From Bacteroidaceae bacterium (GTDB lineage Bacteria; Bacteroidota; Bacteroidia; Bacteroidales; Bacteroidaceae), in the NCBI GenBank assembly GCA_017445145.1, contig JAFSVI010000063.1, positions 1 to 51,670 on the forward strand: a DNA stretch of 51,670 nt. The letters are read 5' to 3'. Each line of letters begins with the position of its first letter. Position 1 is the stretch's first letter. Positions 18,045 to 28,207 of this stretch are shown one piece after another. The notes beneath the pieces were generated by a model. It had not been told where the DNA came from, ran no database searches, and worked only from the letters and a program-made list of their open reading frames with translations. The position numbers and the translations under genes were made by a program.

Positions 18045-19426
18045 AAAGAAACATCGTAGCCATCGAGCTCGGGTCGTCGGCCATCCGGGCCATCGTCGGG
18101 CAACGCCGCATCGATGGCAGCCTACAAGTGGTAGGCTATGAGAAGGAAAGCATGCCCGACAGCATCCGCAAGGGAGCCATCTACAACTTCGACAAGACCC
18201 TCGCTGCCATCACGGCCGTGAAGAGCCGCCTCGAAGAGCGGCAGAAGATGCACATCAGCCGCGCATACGTGGGCCTGGCGGGGCAGTCGCTGCGCACCGT
18301 GGGCAACAGCGTCACGCGCAACCTCGACATGCGCGTGGCCATCTCCGAGGACCTCGTGGACCGCCTCAAGGACGAGAACCTGGGCAAGAACTACGGCGAG
18401 GCCGAGATCCTCGACGTCGTGCCGCAGGAGTACCGCGTCGGCGGGCGCTCCACCAGCGAGCCTGCCGGCATCATGGCCGACCGCATCGAGGGCCTGTACA
18501 AGAACATCATAGCGCGGCGCACGCTGCGCGAGGGCATCCAGCGCGTGATGCAGATGGCCAAGATCGACGTGGCCGACTTCTTCATCTCGCCGCTCCTGCT
18601 CAGCAACTACCTCCTGAGCGACACAGAGAAGCGCTCGGGCTGCGCCCTCATCGACTTCGGCGCCGAGACCACCACGGTGGCCGTCTATGAGAAGAACATA
18701 CTGCGCCACCTCGTCGTCATCCCCCTTGGCGGCAACAACATCACCGCCGACATCGCCGCCAAGCTCCACATCGACACCGAGGAGGCCGAGCAGCTCAAGC
18801 TGCGCTACGGCTCGGCATGGACCGACGAGCAGGACATGGACACCACGCCCACCATCGACAGCACCATCAACCAGAAGTTCAGCCAGAGGCAGGTGCTCAC
18901 CATCGTCGAGGCCCGCCAGCACGAGATCCTCGAGAACGTGTGGGAGCAAATCAAGGGCTACGCCGACCGCCTCATGTCGGGCATCGTGCTCACCGGCGGC
19001 GGTGCCAACATGAAGAACCTCGACAAGGCCCTCAAGCAGCTCCACGGCTACGACAAGACCAAGACGCGCCTGAAGCCCTCGTCCGACGACTTCACCACCA
19101 ACCTCAAGCTCGACTACCAGGGCAACAACCTCTCCACGCTGCTGGCCATGCTGCGCCGCGGCGATGCCGAGTGCATGAGCGAGAAGCCCGCCGAGCGCGA
19201 CCTCTTCACCCAGGACGACAGCGCCGACCCCGCCGCCACAGCCCCCGGCACCAAGGGCGAGGGGGTGGTGAAGTCGCCGCCCACACCCGACGACAGCGCC
19301 CCTGAGGAACTCGAATCCGCCGCCGAACCCGAACCCGCGAAGCCCCAGCGCCCCACCGCCTTCTCGCGCTTTAGCAAGTGGCTGCGCAACACTGCCACCA
19401 TCCTCGTCGAACCCGACCACCAGTAA
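18035..19426 (+). CDS. ftsA: Cell division protein FtsA
   Basis: 463 residues, actin-like ATPase that tethers FtsZ to the membrane. The phosphate loops are visible: VAIELGSSAIRAIVG near residue 8 and ALIDFGAETTTVAVYEK; adenosine-site GIVLTGGGANMKNL follows. Residues about 380-440 form an acidic proline-rich linker, and the C-terminal RFSKWLRNTATILVEP looks like the amphipathic membrane helix. The ATG at 18035 overlaps the end of ftsQ; an in-frame TTG three codons earlier is less likely. Confidence 0.95.
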   Translation: MGVERNIVAIELGSSAIRAIVGQRRIDGSLQVVGYEKESMPDSIRKGAIYNFDKTLAAITAVKSRLEERQKMHISRAYVGLAGQSLRTVGNSVTRNLDMRVAISEDLVDRLKDENLGKNYGEAEILDVVPQEYRVGGRSTSEPAGIMADRIEGLYKNIIARRTLREGIQRVMQMAKIDVADFFISPLLLSNYLLSDTEKRSGCALIDFGAETTTVAVYEKNILRHLVVIPLGGNNITADIAAKLHIDTEEAEQLKLRYGSAWTDEQDMDTTPTIDSTINQKFSQRQVLTIVEARQHEILENVWEQIKGYADRLMSGIVLTGGGANMKNLDKALKQLHGYDKTKTRLKPSSDDFTTNLKLDYQGNNLSTLLAMLRRGDAECMSEKPAERDLFTQDDSADPAATAPGTKGEGVVKSPPTPDDSAPEELESAAEPEPAKPQRPTAFSRFSKWLRNTATILVEPDHQ

Positions 19427-19480
19427 CGCCCGCAAGCATCAATCCCCACACACATCACATCTATACCACACATTAGCAAT

Positions 19481-20803
19481 ATGGAAGACTATATAAGCCA
19501 AGCTGATGGCATACAGTTTGACCTCAAGGTCAACAACCCCAGCATCATAAAGGTCGTCGGTGTCGGAGGTGGAGGAGGCAACGCCGTCACCCACATGTTC
19601 AACGAGGGCATTCACGACGTCACCTACGTCCTGTGCAACACCGACAACAAAGCCCTCACCGACTCACCCGTGCCCAACAAGCTGCAGATGGGCGAGGGCC
19701 TCGGCGCCGGCAACAAGCCCGAGAAGGGGCGCCAGTCGGCCCTCGACAGCCTCGACAAGATACGCGACCTCTTTGCCGACGGCACGCGCATGGCCTTCAT
19801 CACCGCCGGCATGGGCGGCGGCACCGGCACCGGCGCGGCGCCCATCGTGGCGCAGTGTGCCCGCGAGATGGGCATCCTCACCGTGGGCATCGTCACCATC
19901 CCCTTTGCCTTCGAGGGCTTCAAGAAGATCGACACGGCGCTCGACGGCGTCGAGGAGATGTCCAAGCACGTCGATGCGCTGCTCGTCATCAACAACGAGC
20001 GCCTGCGTGAGATCTACCCAGAGCTCACCGTGCTCAACGGCTTCGCCAAGGCCGACGACACGTTGAGCGTGGCCGCCAAGAGCATTGCCGAGATCATCAC
20101 CATGCGCGGCATCATCAACCTCGACTTCGAGGATGTCAAGACCGTGCTCAAGGACGGCGGCGTGGCCATCATGTCCACCGGCTACGGCGAGGGCGAGAAC
20201 CGCGTGTCCAAGGCATTCCAGGAGGCGCTCCACAGCCCACTGCTCAACAACAACGACATCTACAACTCCAAGAAGGTGCTCTTCTACATCACCTTCAGCA
20301 GCTCCGGCGAGACGGACCAGCTCACCATGGAGGAGATGAACGAGGTCAACGACTTCATGAAGCGCTTCCAGCAGGACGTGGTGGAGACCAAGTGGGGCTT
20401 GGGCATCGACGACGGGCTTGGCTCCAAGGTCAAGATTACGCTTCTGGCCTCCGGCTTCGGCCTCTCCAACGTGCCAGGCATGGAGCAGGTTGAGGCCAAG
20501 CACAAGCAGGAGGACGACGAGGCTCGCCGCAAGGAGGAGGAAGAGCGCGAGAACAAAGCCGACCGCCGTGGCCTCTACTACCACGACGAGGGCGAGCGCT
20601 CGCAGAAACCGCGCCGCCAGATCTTCATCTTCACGGACGACGACCTCGACAACGACGACATCATCTCCATGGTCGAATCGTCGCCCACCGTCGATCGCCG
20701 CAAGGACGAGCTGCAGCGCATCAAGGAGAAACGCACCTCCGAGAGCGCCGTGCCGGCCGCCGACAGCGCCGCCACCATGCCGGCTTTCACCATAACCTTC
20801 TGA
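19481..20803 (+). CDS. ftsZ: Cell division GTPase FtsZ
   Basis: 440 residues, tubulin-like GTPase forming the Z ring. Motifs: VVGVGGGGGNAVTHM at about 25, the tubulin signature GGGTGTG at 112-118, NNERL in LLVINNERLREIY, and the T7-loop region NLDFEDVKTVL. The GTPase core ends near residue 325 and is followed by a charged linker. The C-terminus is ATMPAFTITF, taking the place of the conserved tail that binds FtsA and differing from the proteobacterial form. It is last in the cluster and runs towards recO with only 14 bases between them; no clear terminator was seen. Confidence 0.97.
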   Translation: MEDYISQADGIQFDLKVNNPSIIKVVGVGGGGGNAVTHMFNEGIHDVTYVLCNTDNKALTDSPVPNKLQMGEGLGAGNKPEKGRQSALDSLDKIRDLFADGTRMAFITAGMGGGTGTGAAPIVAQCAREMGILTVGIVTIPFAFEGFKKIDTALDGVEEMSKHVDALLVINNERLREIYPELTVLNGFAKADDTLSVAAKSIAEIITMRGIINLDFEDVKTVLKDGGVAIMSTGYGEGENRVSKAFQEALHSPLLNNNDIYNSKKVLFYITFSSSGETDQLTMEEMNEVNDFMKRFQQDVVETKWGLGIDDGLGSKVKITLLASGFGLSNVPGMEQVEAKHKQEDDEARRKEEEERENKADRRGLYYHDEGERSQKPRRQIFIFTDDDLDNDDIISMVESSPTVDRRKDELQRIKEKRTSESAVPAADSAATMPAFTITF

Positions 20804-20817
20804 GCGGCCGCGCGCCG

Positions 20818-21555
20818 TCAGCTGAACGTGGCGCGCAGCACGTCGAGGCTGCGCAGCGGCGGGAAGTCGGCCACATGCAGCCGGTAGTAGGTCACGATGA
20901 CCTCCAGCATGCGGCTCCGCGCCCGGCCGTTCAGCCCCACACGCCGCATGTTGCCATAGCCCAGGCGCAGCAACCGTGGCACCAATGCCGCCTCCTCACC
21001 CTCGAGATAGTCGGGGTGCAGGGGGCGGCATTGTGTGTATTCCGCCGCGCGCAGGTCGAAGAAAGCACCCTCGCGCCAGCCCCCTATGTTGGGCGCGAAG
21101 CCCAGGAAGCGGCTCAGCCCCAGCAGCAACACCACGTGGAAGCTCGCAAAACCCTCGCGAGCGCCGTCCAGCCACGCCAGCGACGCCTCCAGCCACGCCA
21201 GCAGCCGCGCGTCGGCCTGCTCCTGGCGCAGCACACAGCCCAGGAACTCGCCCACGAACAGCGCCATGGCGGCCTTGTGTGGGTGGTAGGGGATGTCCGT
21301 CCACACGCGAGCCATGCCCACCTCGGAAGCCACGGCCAAGTCGCCGCGACGCGGTTCGCGCCACGTCACGTCAACCACCGTCAGCGGCTGCCACAGCGCG
21401 GCGCGCACACGCCCGCCGCGACCCGTGCGCCCGCCGCTGCCGCCGCGCCGCACCACGAAGGCCACCGTGCCGGCCTCGGCCGTGAACACGTTGACAATGA
21501 CCTTGTCATCGCTGTAGCGCACCGCGTTAAGGACTATGCCTCGGGAGGTAATCAT
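20818..21555 (-). CDS. recO: DNA repair protein RecO
   Basis: 245 residues from the ATG at 21555. The start MITSRGIVLNAVRYSDDKVIVNVFTAEAG is the OB-fold typical of RecO (TrxGIVLxxxxYxDxxxIxxxFT). A helical domain with LLLGLSRFLGFAPNIGG follows. RecO works with RecR to load RecA onto SSB-coated DNA. The longer frame to 21633 would start upstream of the -7 element at 21559-21566 and is rejected. The Bacteroidetes version lacks an obvious zinc-binding cysteine cluster here. Confidence 0.93.
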   Translation of the reverse strand: MITSRGIVLNAVRYSDDKVIVNVFTAEAGTVAFVVRRGGSGGRTGRGGRVRAALWQPLTVVDVTWREPRRGDLAVASEVGMARVWTDIPYHPHKAAMALFVGEFLGCVLRQEQADARLLAWLEASLAWLDGAREGFASFHVVLLLGLSRFLGFAPNIGGWREGAFFDLRAAEYTQCRPLHPDYLEGEEAALVPRLLRLGYGNMRRVGLNGRARSRMLEVIVTYYRLHVADFPPLRSLDVLRATFS

Positions 21556-21558
21556 GCA

Positions 21559-21566
21559 CAAAAGTA
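21559..21566 (-). promoter_or_regulatory. -7 element of recO, near-leaderless
   Basis: Reverse strand TACTTTTG matches TAnnTTTG and lies only 3 bases before the recO ATG. The implied transcript has almost no leader. The -33 part is not clear. Confidence 0.6.
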
Positions 21567-21637
21567 CAGAAAATCTTGGCAAAACGCCCGCTAAATGCAG
21601 AAAAAACAGCCGCAAATAAACTTTTTCTCCCAAAATG

Positions 21638-21669
21638 TTTGGCTATTACCCACTTTTGCCGTACCTTTG
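21638..21669 (+). promoter_or_regulatory. Promoter of tRNA-Glu and rpsT
   Basis: TTTG (21638-21641), 20 bases, TACCTTTG (21662-21669): full Bacteroidota consensus, 28 bases before the tRNA. The sequence after the -7 box (CACCCGC) is identical to that at gyrB. Confidence 0.88.
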
Positions 21670-21697
21670 CACCCGCAAAACCGCCGAAGTGGCACAC

Positions 21698-21769
21698 GGT
21701 CCATTCGTCTATCGGTTAGGACGAGAGATTTTCATTCTCTAAAGAGCAGTTCGACTCTGCTATGGACTA
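21698..21769 (+). tRNA. tRNA-Glu (anticodon TTC)
   Basis: A 72-base cloverleaf. The acceptor arms GGTCCAT and ATGGACT pair, with a G-U at the first position. The anticodon arm is AGAGA-TTTTCAT-TCTCT with anticodon TTC. The T arm is AGCAG-TTCGACT-CTGCT. The D arm contains TCTATCGGTTAGGA. CCA is not encoded after the discriminator A. It lies just upstream of rpsT and probably shares its promoter. Confidence 0.95.
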
Positions 21770-21810
21770 CAGTTAACAATAACCATAAACAATAAACTTC
21801 AAACTGATAA

Positions 21811-22065
21811 ATGGCTAACCATAAGTCTTCCCTGAAAAGAATCCGTCAGGAGCAGAAGCGTCGTCTCCACAACCGCTACTACGCTCGCAACATGCGCGTC
21901 GCTGTGCGTCGTCTGCGCGCCACTACGGACAAGGCCGATGCCGAGCAGCAGCTACCGCTCGTGCAGAAGATGCTCGACAAGCTCGCAAAGCGCAACATCA
22001 TCCACAAGAACAAGGCTTCGAATCTCAAGTCAAAGCTTGCGCGCCACATCCAGAAGCTGGCATGA
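21811..22065 (+). CDS. rpsT: 30S ribosomal protein S20
   Basis: 84 residues, very basic, usual S20 length. It binds the 5' domain and helix 44 of 16S rRNA early in assembly. Typical sequence: [18 protein letters not shown] at the start and [21 protein letters not shown] near the end. It lies 41 bases after tRNA-Glu with no separate promoter visible, and ends 62 bases before an intrinsic terminator. Confidence 0.97.
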   Translation: MANHKSSLKRIRQEQKRRLHNRYYARNMRVAVRRLRATTDKADAEQQLPLVQKMLDKLAKRNIIHKNKASNLKSKLARHIQKLA

Positions 22066-22126
22066 GGCCGCAGCGCCACAGGGGACTTGCCCCAATAGCA
22101 TAAGCACATATTCTCAGCATAAGGAT

Positions 22127-22154
22127 GCGCCAACCGTGAGGTTGGCGTTTTTTT
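22127..22154 (+). terminator. Intrinsic terminator of tRNA-Glu/rpsT
   Basis: Stem CGCCAACC (22128-22135), loop GTGA, stem GGTTGGCG (22140-22147), then seven Ts. Confidence 0.95.
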
Positions 22155-22296
22155 ATGCTTGTACGCAGCCTTGTCTGCAAGGCGCTGAAGGCGTCGCCGC
22201 ACAATAACCTGTGGGTACGGGCGTGGTGAGCACCCGCGGTTATTGAGCCGCTCCCGGAACATGTACTCTGGACGAGTGCACCATCCCCCCAGGAGG

Positions 22297-24564
<2,268 letters not shown>

Positions 24565-24638
24565 TGCACCACCGCCGCGGCTGACACGCTGCCAGCCCGC
24601 GCCGGCACCACCGTCACCCGCACCAACGATACCCCGCA

Positions 24639-24677
24639 CGCCGCGGCATCGCACCCACGATGCTGCGGCGTTTTTTT
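24639..24677 (+). terminator. Intrinsic terminator of gyrB, formed by two repeat units
   Basis: CGCCGCGGCATCG (24639-24651) pairs with CGATGCTGCGGCG (24658-24670), one G-U, followed by seven Ts. The two arms start exactly 22 bp apart and in phase with the repeat array that follows. Confidence 0.92.
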
Positions 24678-24792
24678 GTCGCTGCCGCGCCAAGTAACAC
24701 AACTCGCCGCGGCAAGTTCCCATACTCGCCGCGGCAAGTAACACAACTTGCCGCGGCGAAAATGTTGCCCGGCGAGGGTCACTTGTGCCATG
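24639..24792. repeat. 22-bp-period array with GCCGCGGC cores (copy C)
   Basis: Seven units start at 24639, 24661, 24683, 24705, 24727, 24749 and 24771. Most open with (T/C)GCCGCGGC; spacers include AAGTAACACAACT (twice) and AAGTTCCCATACT. The first two units form the gyrB terminator. The array fills the gyrB to NfeD-like gene gap. Confidence 0.9.
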
Positions 24793-24837
24793 GGCCGCGC
24801 ATAAATGGCAAACCAACCGACTAAAATCACTGCTATT

Positions 24838-25491
24838 ATGCTTGACAACATCTCCACATGGTTCGCGTCGCTCGACACCACGATGCAGGTATTCTGGGCC
24901 TGCGCCATTGCAGCAAGCGTCGTTTTCGTCATACAAAACGCACTGATGCTCCTCGGCATCGGCGACATGGACAGCGATGTCGATGCCGACGTGGGCACCG
25001 ACTTCGACGTGCATGCCGACTTCGACCACGCTGATGCCGACATCACCAGCGGCCACAGCGGCCACGAGGGCACGCTGGGTTCGGCAGGCATCTTCTCGCT
25101 CTTCACGCTGCGCAACTTCATCAACTTCTTCCTCGGCTTCGGGTGGGGAGGCATCAGCCTCGCCAACGCCATCGAGAGCCAAGCACTGCTCGTCGTGGCG
25201 GCCATCCTCTGCGGACTGCTCTTCGTGGGCATCTTCGTGGCCATGCTCAGGTTCATACTGCGTCTGGAGACCAACGGAGCCTTCAGCATACGCGACTGCG
25301 TGGGCCTCACCGCCAGCGTCTATCTGCGCATTCCCGCCAACCACAAGGCAGCCGGCAAGGTGCAGGTGAGCGTCAACGGCTCCGTCCACGAGCTCGACGC
25401 CTTCACCGACGGCGACTTCCTGCCCACGGGCACACGCGTGAAGATAGTGAAGGTCATCGACAGCGGCTCGCTCCTCGTAGAACCCATCTGA
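24838..25491 (+). CDS. NfeD-like / YqiJ-like membrane protein
   Basis: 217 residues from ATG 24838; an in-frame ATG at 24805 would add eleven polar residues. One hydrophobic segment lies at about 16-40. An Asp/His-rich stretch follows (DMDSDVDADVGTDFDVHADF). Two more helices occupy about 85-140. The C-terminal OB-like domain (GLTASVYLRIPANHKAAGKV to SGSLLVEPI) resembles NfeD. NfeD-type proteins are almost always paired with flotillin-type SPFH proteins in membrane microdomains, and a flotillin gene follows here. The Asp-rich loop suggests metal binding, but this is not established. Function is assigned by context. Confidence 0.75.
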   Translation: MLDNISTWFASLDTTMQVFWACAIAASVVFVIQNALMLLGIGDMDSDVDADVGTDFDVHADFDHADADITSGHSGHEGTLGSAGIFSLFTLRNFINFFLGFGWGGISLANAIESQALLVVAAILCGLLFVGIFVAMLRFILRLETNGAFSIRDCVGLTASVYLRIPANHKAAGKVQVSVNGSVHELDAFTDGDFLPTGTRVKIVKVIDSGSLLVEPI

Positions 25492-25587
25492 CACCACCTG
25501 CCCACCAATACCCCACGTGCCACCACAGGGAGCGCACAGCGCGCCAGCGCTGCGCGGCCCCTCGCGACACAAAACGTCCATCTGCTT

Positions 25588-25674
25588 ATGATATTCACCA
25601 TCCTGGCTCTTGCCGTCATCGTCTATGGCGCATGGTATCTCTACCGTCAGCGCCGACGCTACAACGACCTGTAG
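25588..25674 (+). CDS. 28-residue single-pass membrane peptide
   Basis: ATG at 25588 opens a 28-codon frame ending TAG at 25674. The peptide starts MIFTILALAVIVYGAWYLY and ends with a basic, polar tail (RQRRRYNDL). That gives one membrane helix (about 2-19) with a positively charged end predicted to face the cytoplasm. It lies between the NfeD-like and flotillin genes on the same strand. The composition is not what a random GC-rich frame would give. It is not a recognised family, and expression is unproven. Confidence 0.55.
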   Translation: MIFTILALAVIVYGAWYLYRQRRRYNDL

Positions 25675-25773
25675 CCGCCAGCCACCCGCTGACGCGCCAC
25701 ATCCCCGGAGGTGTGGCAGGGCGCCTGGCGCACCCTCACAACAACAATTCATAACCCTATAACTCAACATCCT

Positions 25774-27144
25774 ATGGAAATCTACTTCGTCATCGTGTTG
25801 GCCGTTGTGGCCTTCTTCCTCGTCGTGGCGCTCATCAACCGCTGGCGCCGCTGTCCCTCGGACAAGATACTCGTCATCTACGGCTCCTCCGGAGCGCGAG
25901 GCTCCGCCAAGTGCGTACATGGCGGCGGCGCCTTCGTGTGGCCCATCGTGCAGGACTATGCCTACATGAGCCTCACCCCGCTGAGCATCGACGCCAACCT
26001 CACCAACGCCCTCTCGCGTCAGAACATACGCGTCGATGTGCCGTGCCGCTTCACCGTGGGCATCAGCACCGAGCCAGAGTACATGCAGGCCGCCGCCGAA
26101 CGCCTCCTGGGCCAGACGCCCCAGCAGATCCAGGAGCTGGCGCGTGACATCCTCTTCGGCCAGCTGCGTCTCGTCATCGCCACCATGAGCATCGAGGAGC
26201 TCAACAGCGACCGCGACAAGTTCCTCGAGGCCATCTCCACCAACGTCGAGGTCGAGCTGAAGAAGATAGGCCTGCGACTCATCAACGTCAACGTCACCGA
26301 CATCAAGGACGAGAGCGGATACATCGAAGCCCTCGGCCGCGAGGCGGCTGCCAAGGCCATCAACGAGGCCAAGGTGCGCGTGGCCGAGCAGGACAAGATC
26401 GGTGAGATCGGTAAGGCAGAGGCCGTGCGGGAGACACGCGTGCGCACCGCCGAGGCCAACGCCCAGGCCGTGAAGGGCGAGAACGAGGCCAAGGTGGAGA
26501 TAGCCAACTCCGAGGCCTACCGCCGCGAGAAGGAGGCCGAGGCTGCCCGCAAGGCCAACGCCGCCGAGAAGGTGCAGCAGGCCAAGGCTCTCGAGGAGGC
26601 CTACGCCGCCGAGAAGGAGGCCGAGACGGCGCGTGCCGAGCGCGAGCGCGCCACGGAGACGGCCAACGTCATCGTGCAGCAGGAGATTGAGAAGCAGCGC
26701 CTCATCATCGCCGCCGAGGCCGAGGCCGAGCAGAAGCGAGCCATAGCCCGAGGCGAGGCCGACGCCGTCTTTGCCAAGATGGAGGCCGAGGCAAAGGGTC
26801 TCTACGAAATCCTCACACGCCAGGCGCAGGGCTACGACAAGATGGTGCAGGCCGCCGGAGGCGACGCCACGGCTGCCTACTCTCTCCTCCTCCTCGAGAA
26901 GCTCCCCGAGCTGGTCAAGACGCAGGTCGATGCCATCAAGGGCATCAACATCGACAAGGTCACCGTGTGGGACAGTGGCGCAGCCACGGCCGACGGACGC
27001 AGCTCCACCGCCAGTTTCCTCAGCGGACTCGTCAAGAGCATTCCCCCGCTCAACGACCTCTTCGAGCAGGCCGGACTGAGCCTGCCCGAATACCTGGCCA
27101 AGCGCAAAGCCGACGAGGCAGCCAGTGCCGCACCAGCAGAGTAG
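25774..27144 (+). CDS. Flotillin / SPFH-domain membrane scaffold protein
   Basis: 456 residues from ATG 25774 (MEIYFVIVLAVV). An N-terminal membrane hairpin (about 3-22) is followed by the SPFH/band 7 domain (SDKILVIYGSSGARGSAKCVHGGGAFVWPIVQ). A long Ala/Glu-rich coiled coil covers about 200-350 (ANAQAVKGENEAKVEIANSE and EKEAETARAERERATETANV). A C-terminal assembly region ends near PEYLAKRK. Flotillins form oligomers in ordered membrane domains. The usual NfeD partner gene lies upstream. Confidence 0.92.
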   Translation: MEIYFVIVLAVVAFFLVVALINRWRRCPSDKILVIYGSSGARGSAKCVHGGGAFVWPIVQDYAYMSLTPLSIDANLTNALSRQNIRVDVPCRFTVGISTEPEYMQAAAERLLGQTPQQIQELARDILFGQLRLVIATMSIEELNSDRDKFLEAISTNVEVELKKIGLRLINVNVTDIKDESGYIEALGREAAAKAINEAKVRVAEQDKIGEIGKAEAVRETRVRTAEANAQAVKGENEAKVEIANSEAYRREKEAEAARKANAAEKVQQAKALEEAYAAEKEAETARAERERATETANVIVQQEIEKQRLIIAAEAEAEQKRAIARGEADAVFAKMEAEAKGLYEILTRQAQGYDKMVQAAGGDATAAYSLLLLEKLPELVKTQVDAIKGINIDKVTVWDSGAATADGRSSTASFLSGLVKSIPPLNDLFEQAGLSLPEYLAKRKADEAASAAPAE

Positions 27145-27197
27145 GCACCGAGTGAGCAGCGAGTGGGCACCGCGCCCGTAAGCGAGCGCCTCTTGCT

Positions 27198-27345
27198 CAA
27201 AGCGCCTCTCGCTCCAAGCGTCGCGCCTCGCTCTCCAAGCGCCTCTCGCTCCAAGCGCTGCACCTCGCTCTCCAAGCGCCTCTCGCTCCAAGCGCCTCTC
27301 GCTCTCCAAGCGCCTCTCGCTCCAAGCGCTGCAGCCCTCCAAGCG
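27198..27345 (+). repeat. Minisatellite of CCAAGCGCCTCTCGCT units
   Basis: CCAAGCG (or CAAAGCG) begins at 27198, 27214, 27235, 27251, 27272, 27288, 27306, 27322 and 27339, spaced 16-21 bp. The array fills most of the spacer between flotillin and the next gene. Confidence 0.85.
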
Positions 27346-27369
27346 CCTCGCTGACAACAATCTTCTAAT

Positions 27370-28194
27370 ATGCAACGGCTCAATGCCATAGCCAACGCCC
27401 TCAAGAGGCACGGACGGCTCCACACAGGAGCCGCTTCGTGCCTCGTCGTCTTTCTCGCAGCCATGACAGCGGCAATCACAGCCGCCGCCCCAGCTCCCCA
27501 GGCTCCCGCCGCCGCCCATCCCGCCGCCGCTCCCCCCCAGGCTGCCGCCGCCCCAGCTCCCCAGGCTGCCGCCGCCCCCCATCCCCCCGCCGTCAGCGGC
27601 TTCCGCCTCGAAGCGCTCACCGACACCACGGCGCGCCTCCTGCTCACCACCTCCGGCGGCACCGACGTCTGGCCCCTGCCATATCCCACCTTCGCCTTCG
27701 CCGTGGGCGACGTGGATGGCGACGGCGAGGACGATGCCCTCGTGGGCGTCGTCAAGCCCACCCGCTACGATCCCCGTCCCGCGCGCCGCCTCTTCGCCTT
27801 CCGCCAGGTCCACGGCCGCATACGCCCCCTCTGGCTCGGTTCCCGCCTCGTCGGCGAGCTGCTGGACTTCAGCATAGAGCCGCCCCCCGCCGCTGTGCCC
27901 GGCGCTTCTCCGCCGGGTCCTGCCGCTGTGCCCGGTGCTTCTCCGCCGGGTCCCGCCGCTGCTCCCGGCGCTTCTCCGCCGGGGTCCGCCGCTGTGCCCG
28001 GCGCTTTTCCGCCGGGTCCTGCCGCTGTGCCTGGCGCTTCTCCGCCAGGTCCTGCCGCTTCTCCGCCGGGTCCCGCCGCTGTCCTCGTCGTTGAGCAGGG
28101 CCGCTGCGGGCGGCGCCTCCTCAGCCGCTACGTCTGGGACCACTTCGGCTTCGTCCGTACCCATGTCCTCGACACACTGACATCCACACCATAA
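27370..28194 (+). CDS. Exported proline/alanine-rich protein with FG-GAP-like calcium motif
   Basis: 274 residues. The N-terminus has a hydrophobic stretch (ASCLVVFLAAMTAAITAAA) that may act as a signal peptide. An Ala/Pro-rich linker (about 40-75) follows. A small folded region contains FAVGDVDGDGEDDALVG, a DxDxDG calcium-binding loop like that in FG-GAP/VCBS repeats. Residues about 174-235 are five 11-residue AAVPGASPPGP repeats coded by a 33-bp tandem repeat, then a C-terminal SRYVWDHFGFVRTHVLDTL. It ends 13 bases before the DUF3160 gene, so the two probably share a transcript. The family was not recognised; repeat number is likely to vary between strains. Confidence 0.7.
   Translation: MQRLNAIANALKRHGRLHTGAASCLVVFLAAMTAAITAAAPAPQAPAAAHPAAAPPQAAAAPAPQAAAAPHPPAVSGFRLEALTDTTARLLLTTSGGTDVWPLPYPTFAFAVGDVDGDGEDDALVGVVKPTRYDPRPARRLFAFRQVHGRIRPLWLGSRLVGELLDFSIEPPPAAVPGASPPGPAAVPGASPPGPAAAPGASPPGSAAVPGAFPPGPAAVPGASPPGPAASPPGPAAVLVVEQGRCGRRLLSRYVWDHFGFVRTHVLDTLTSTP
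27889..28074 (+). repeat. In-frame 33-bp minisatellite
   Basis: Five 33-bp units (27889, 27922, 27955, 27988, 28021) and a shortened sixth of 21 bp. Each full unit encodes AAVPGASPPGP or a close variant. Units differ mainly at silent sites. Confidence 0.92.
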
Positions 28195-28207
28195 CACTCT
28201 CATCCCC

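Noticed and set aside
24639-24792. CRISPR array in the 22-bp repeats
   Set aside because: The conserved part is only 8-9 bp, spacers are 13 bp, and no cas genes are present.
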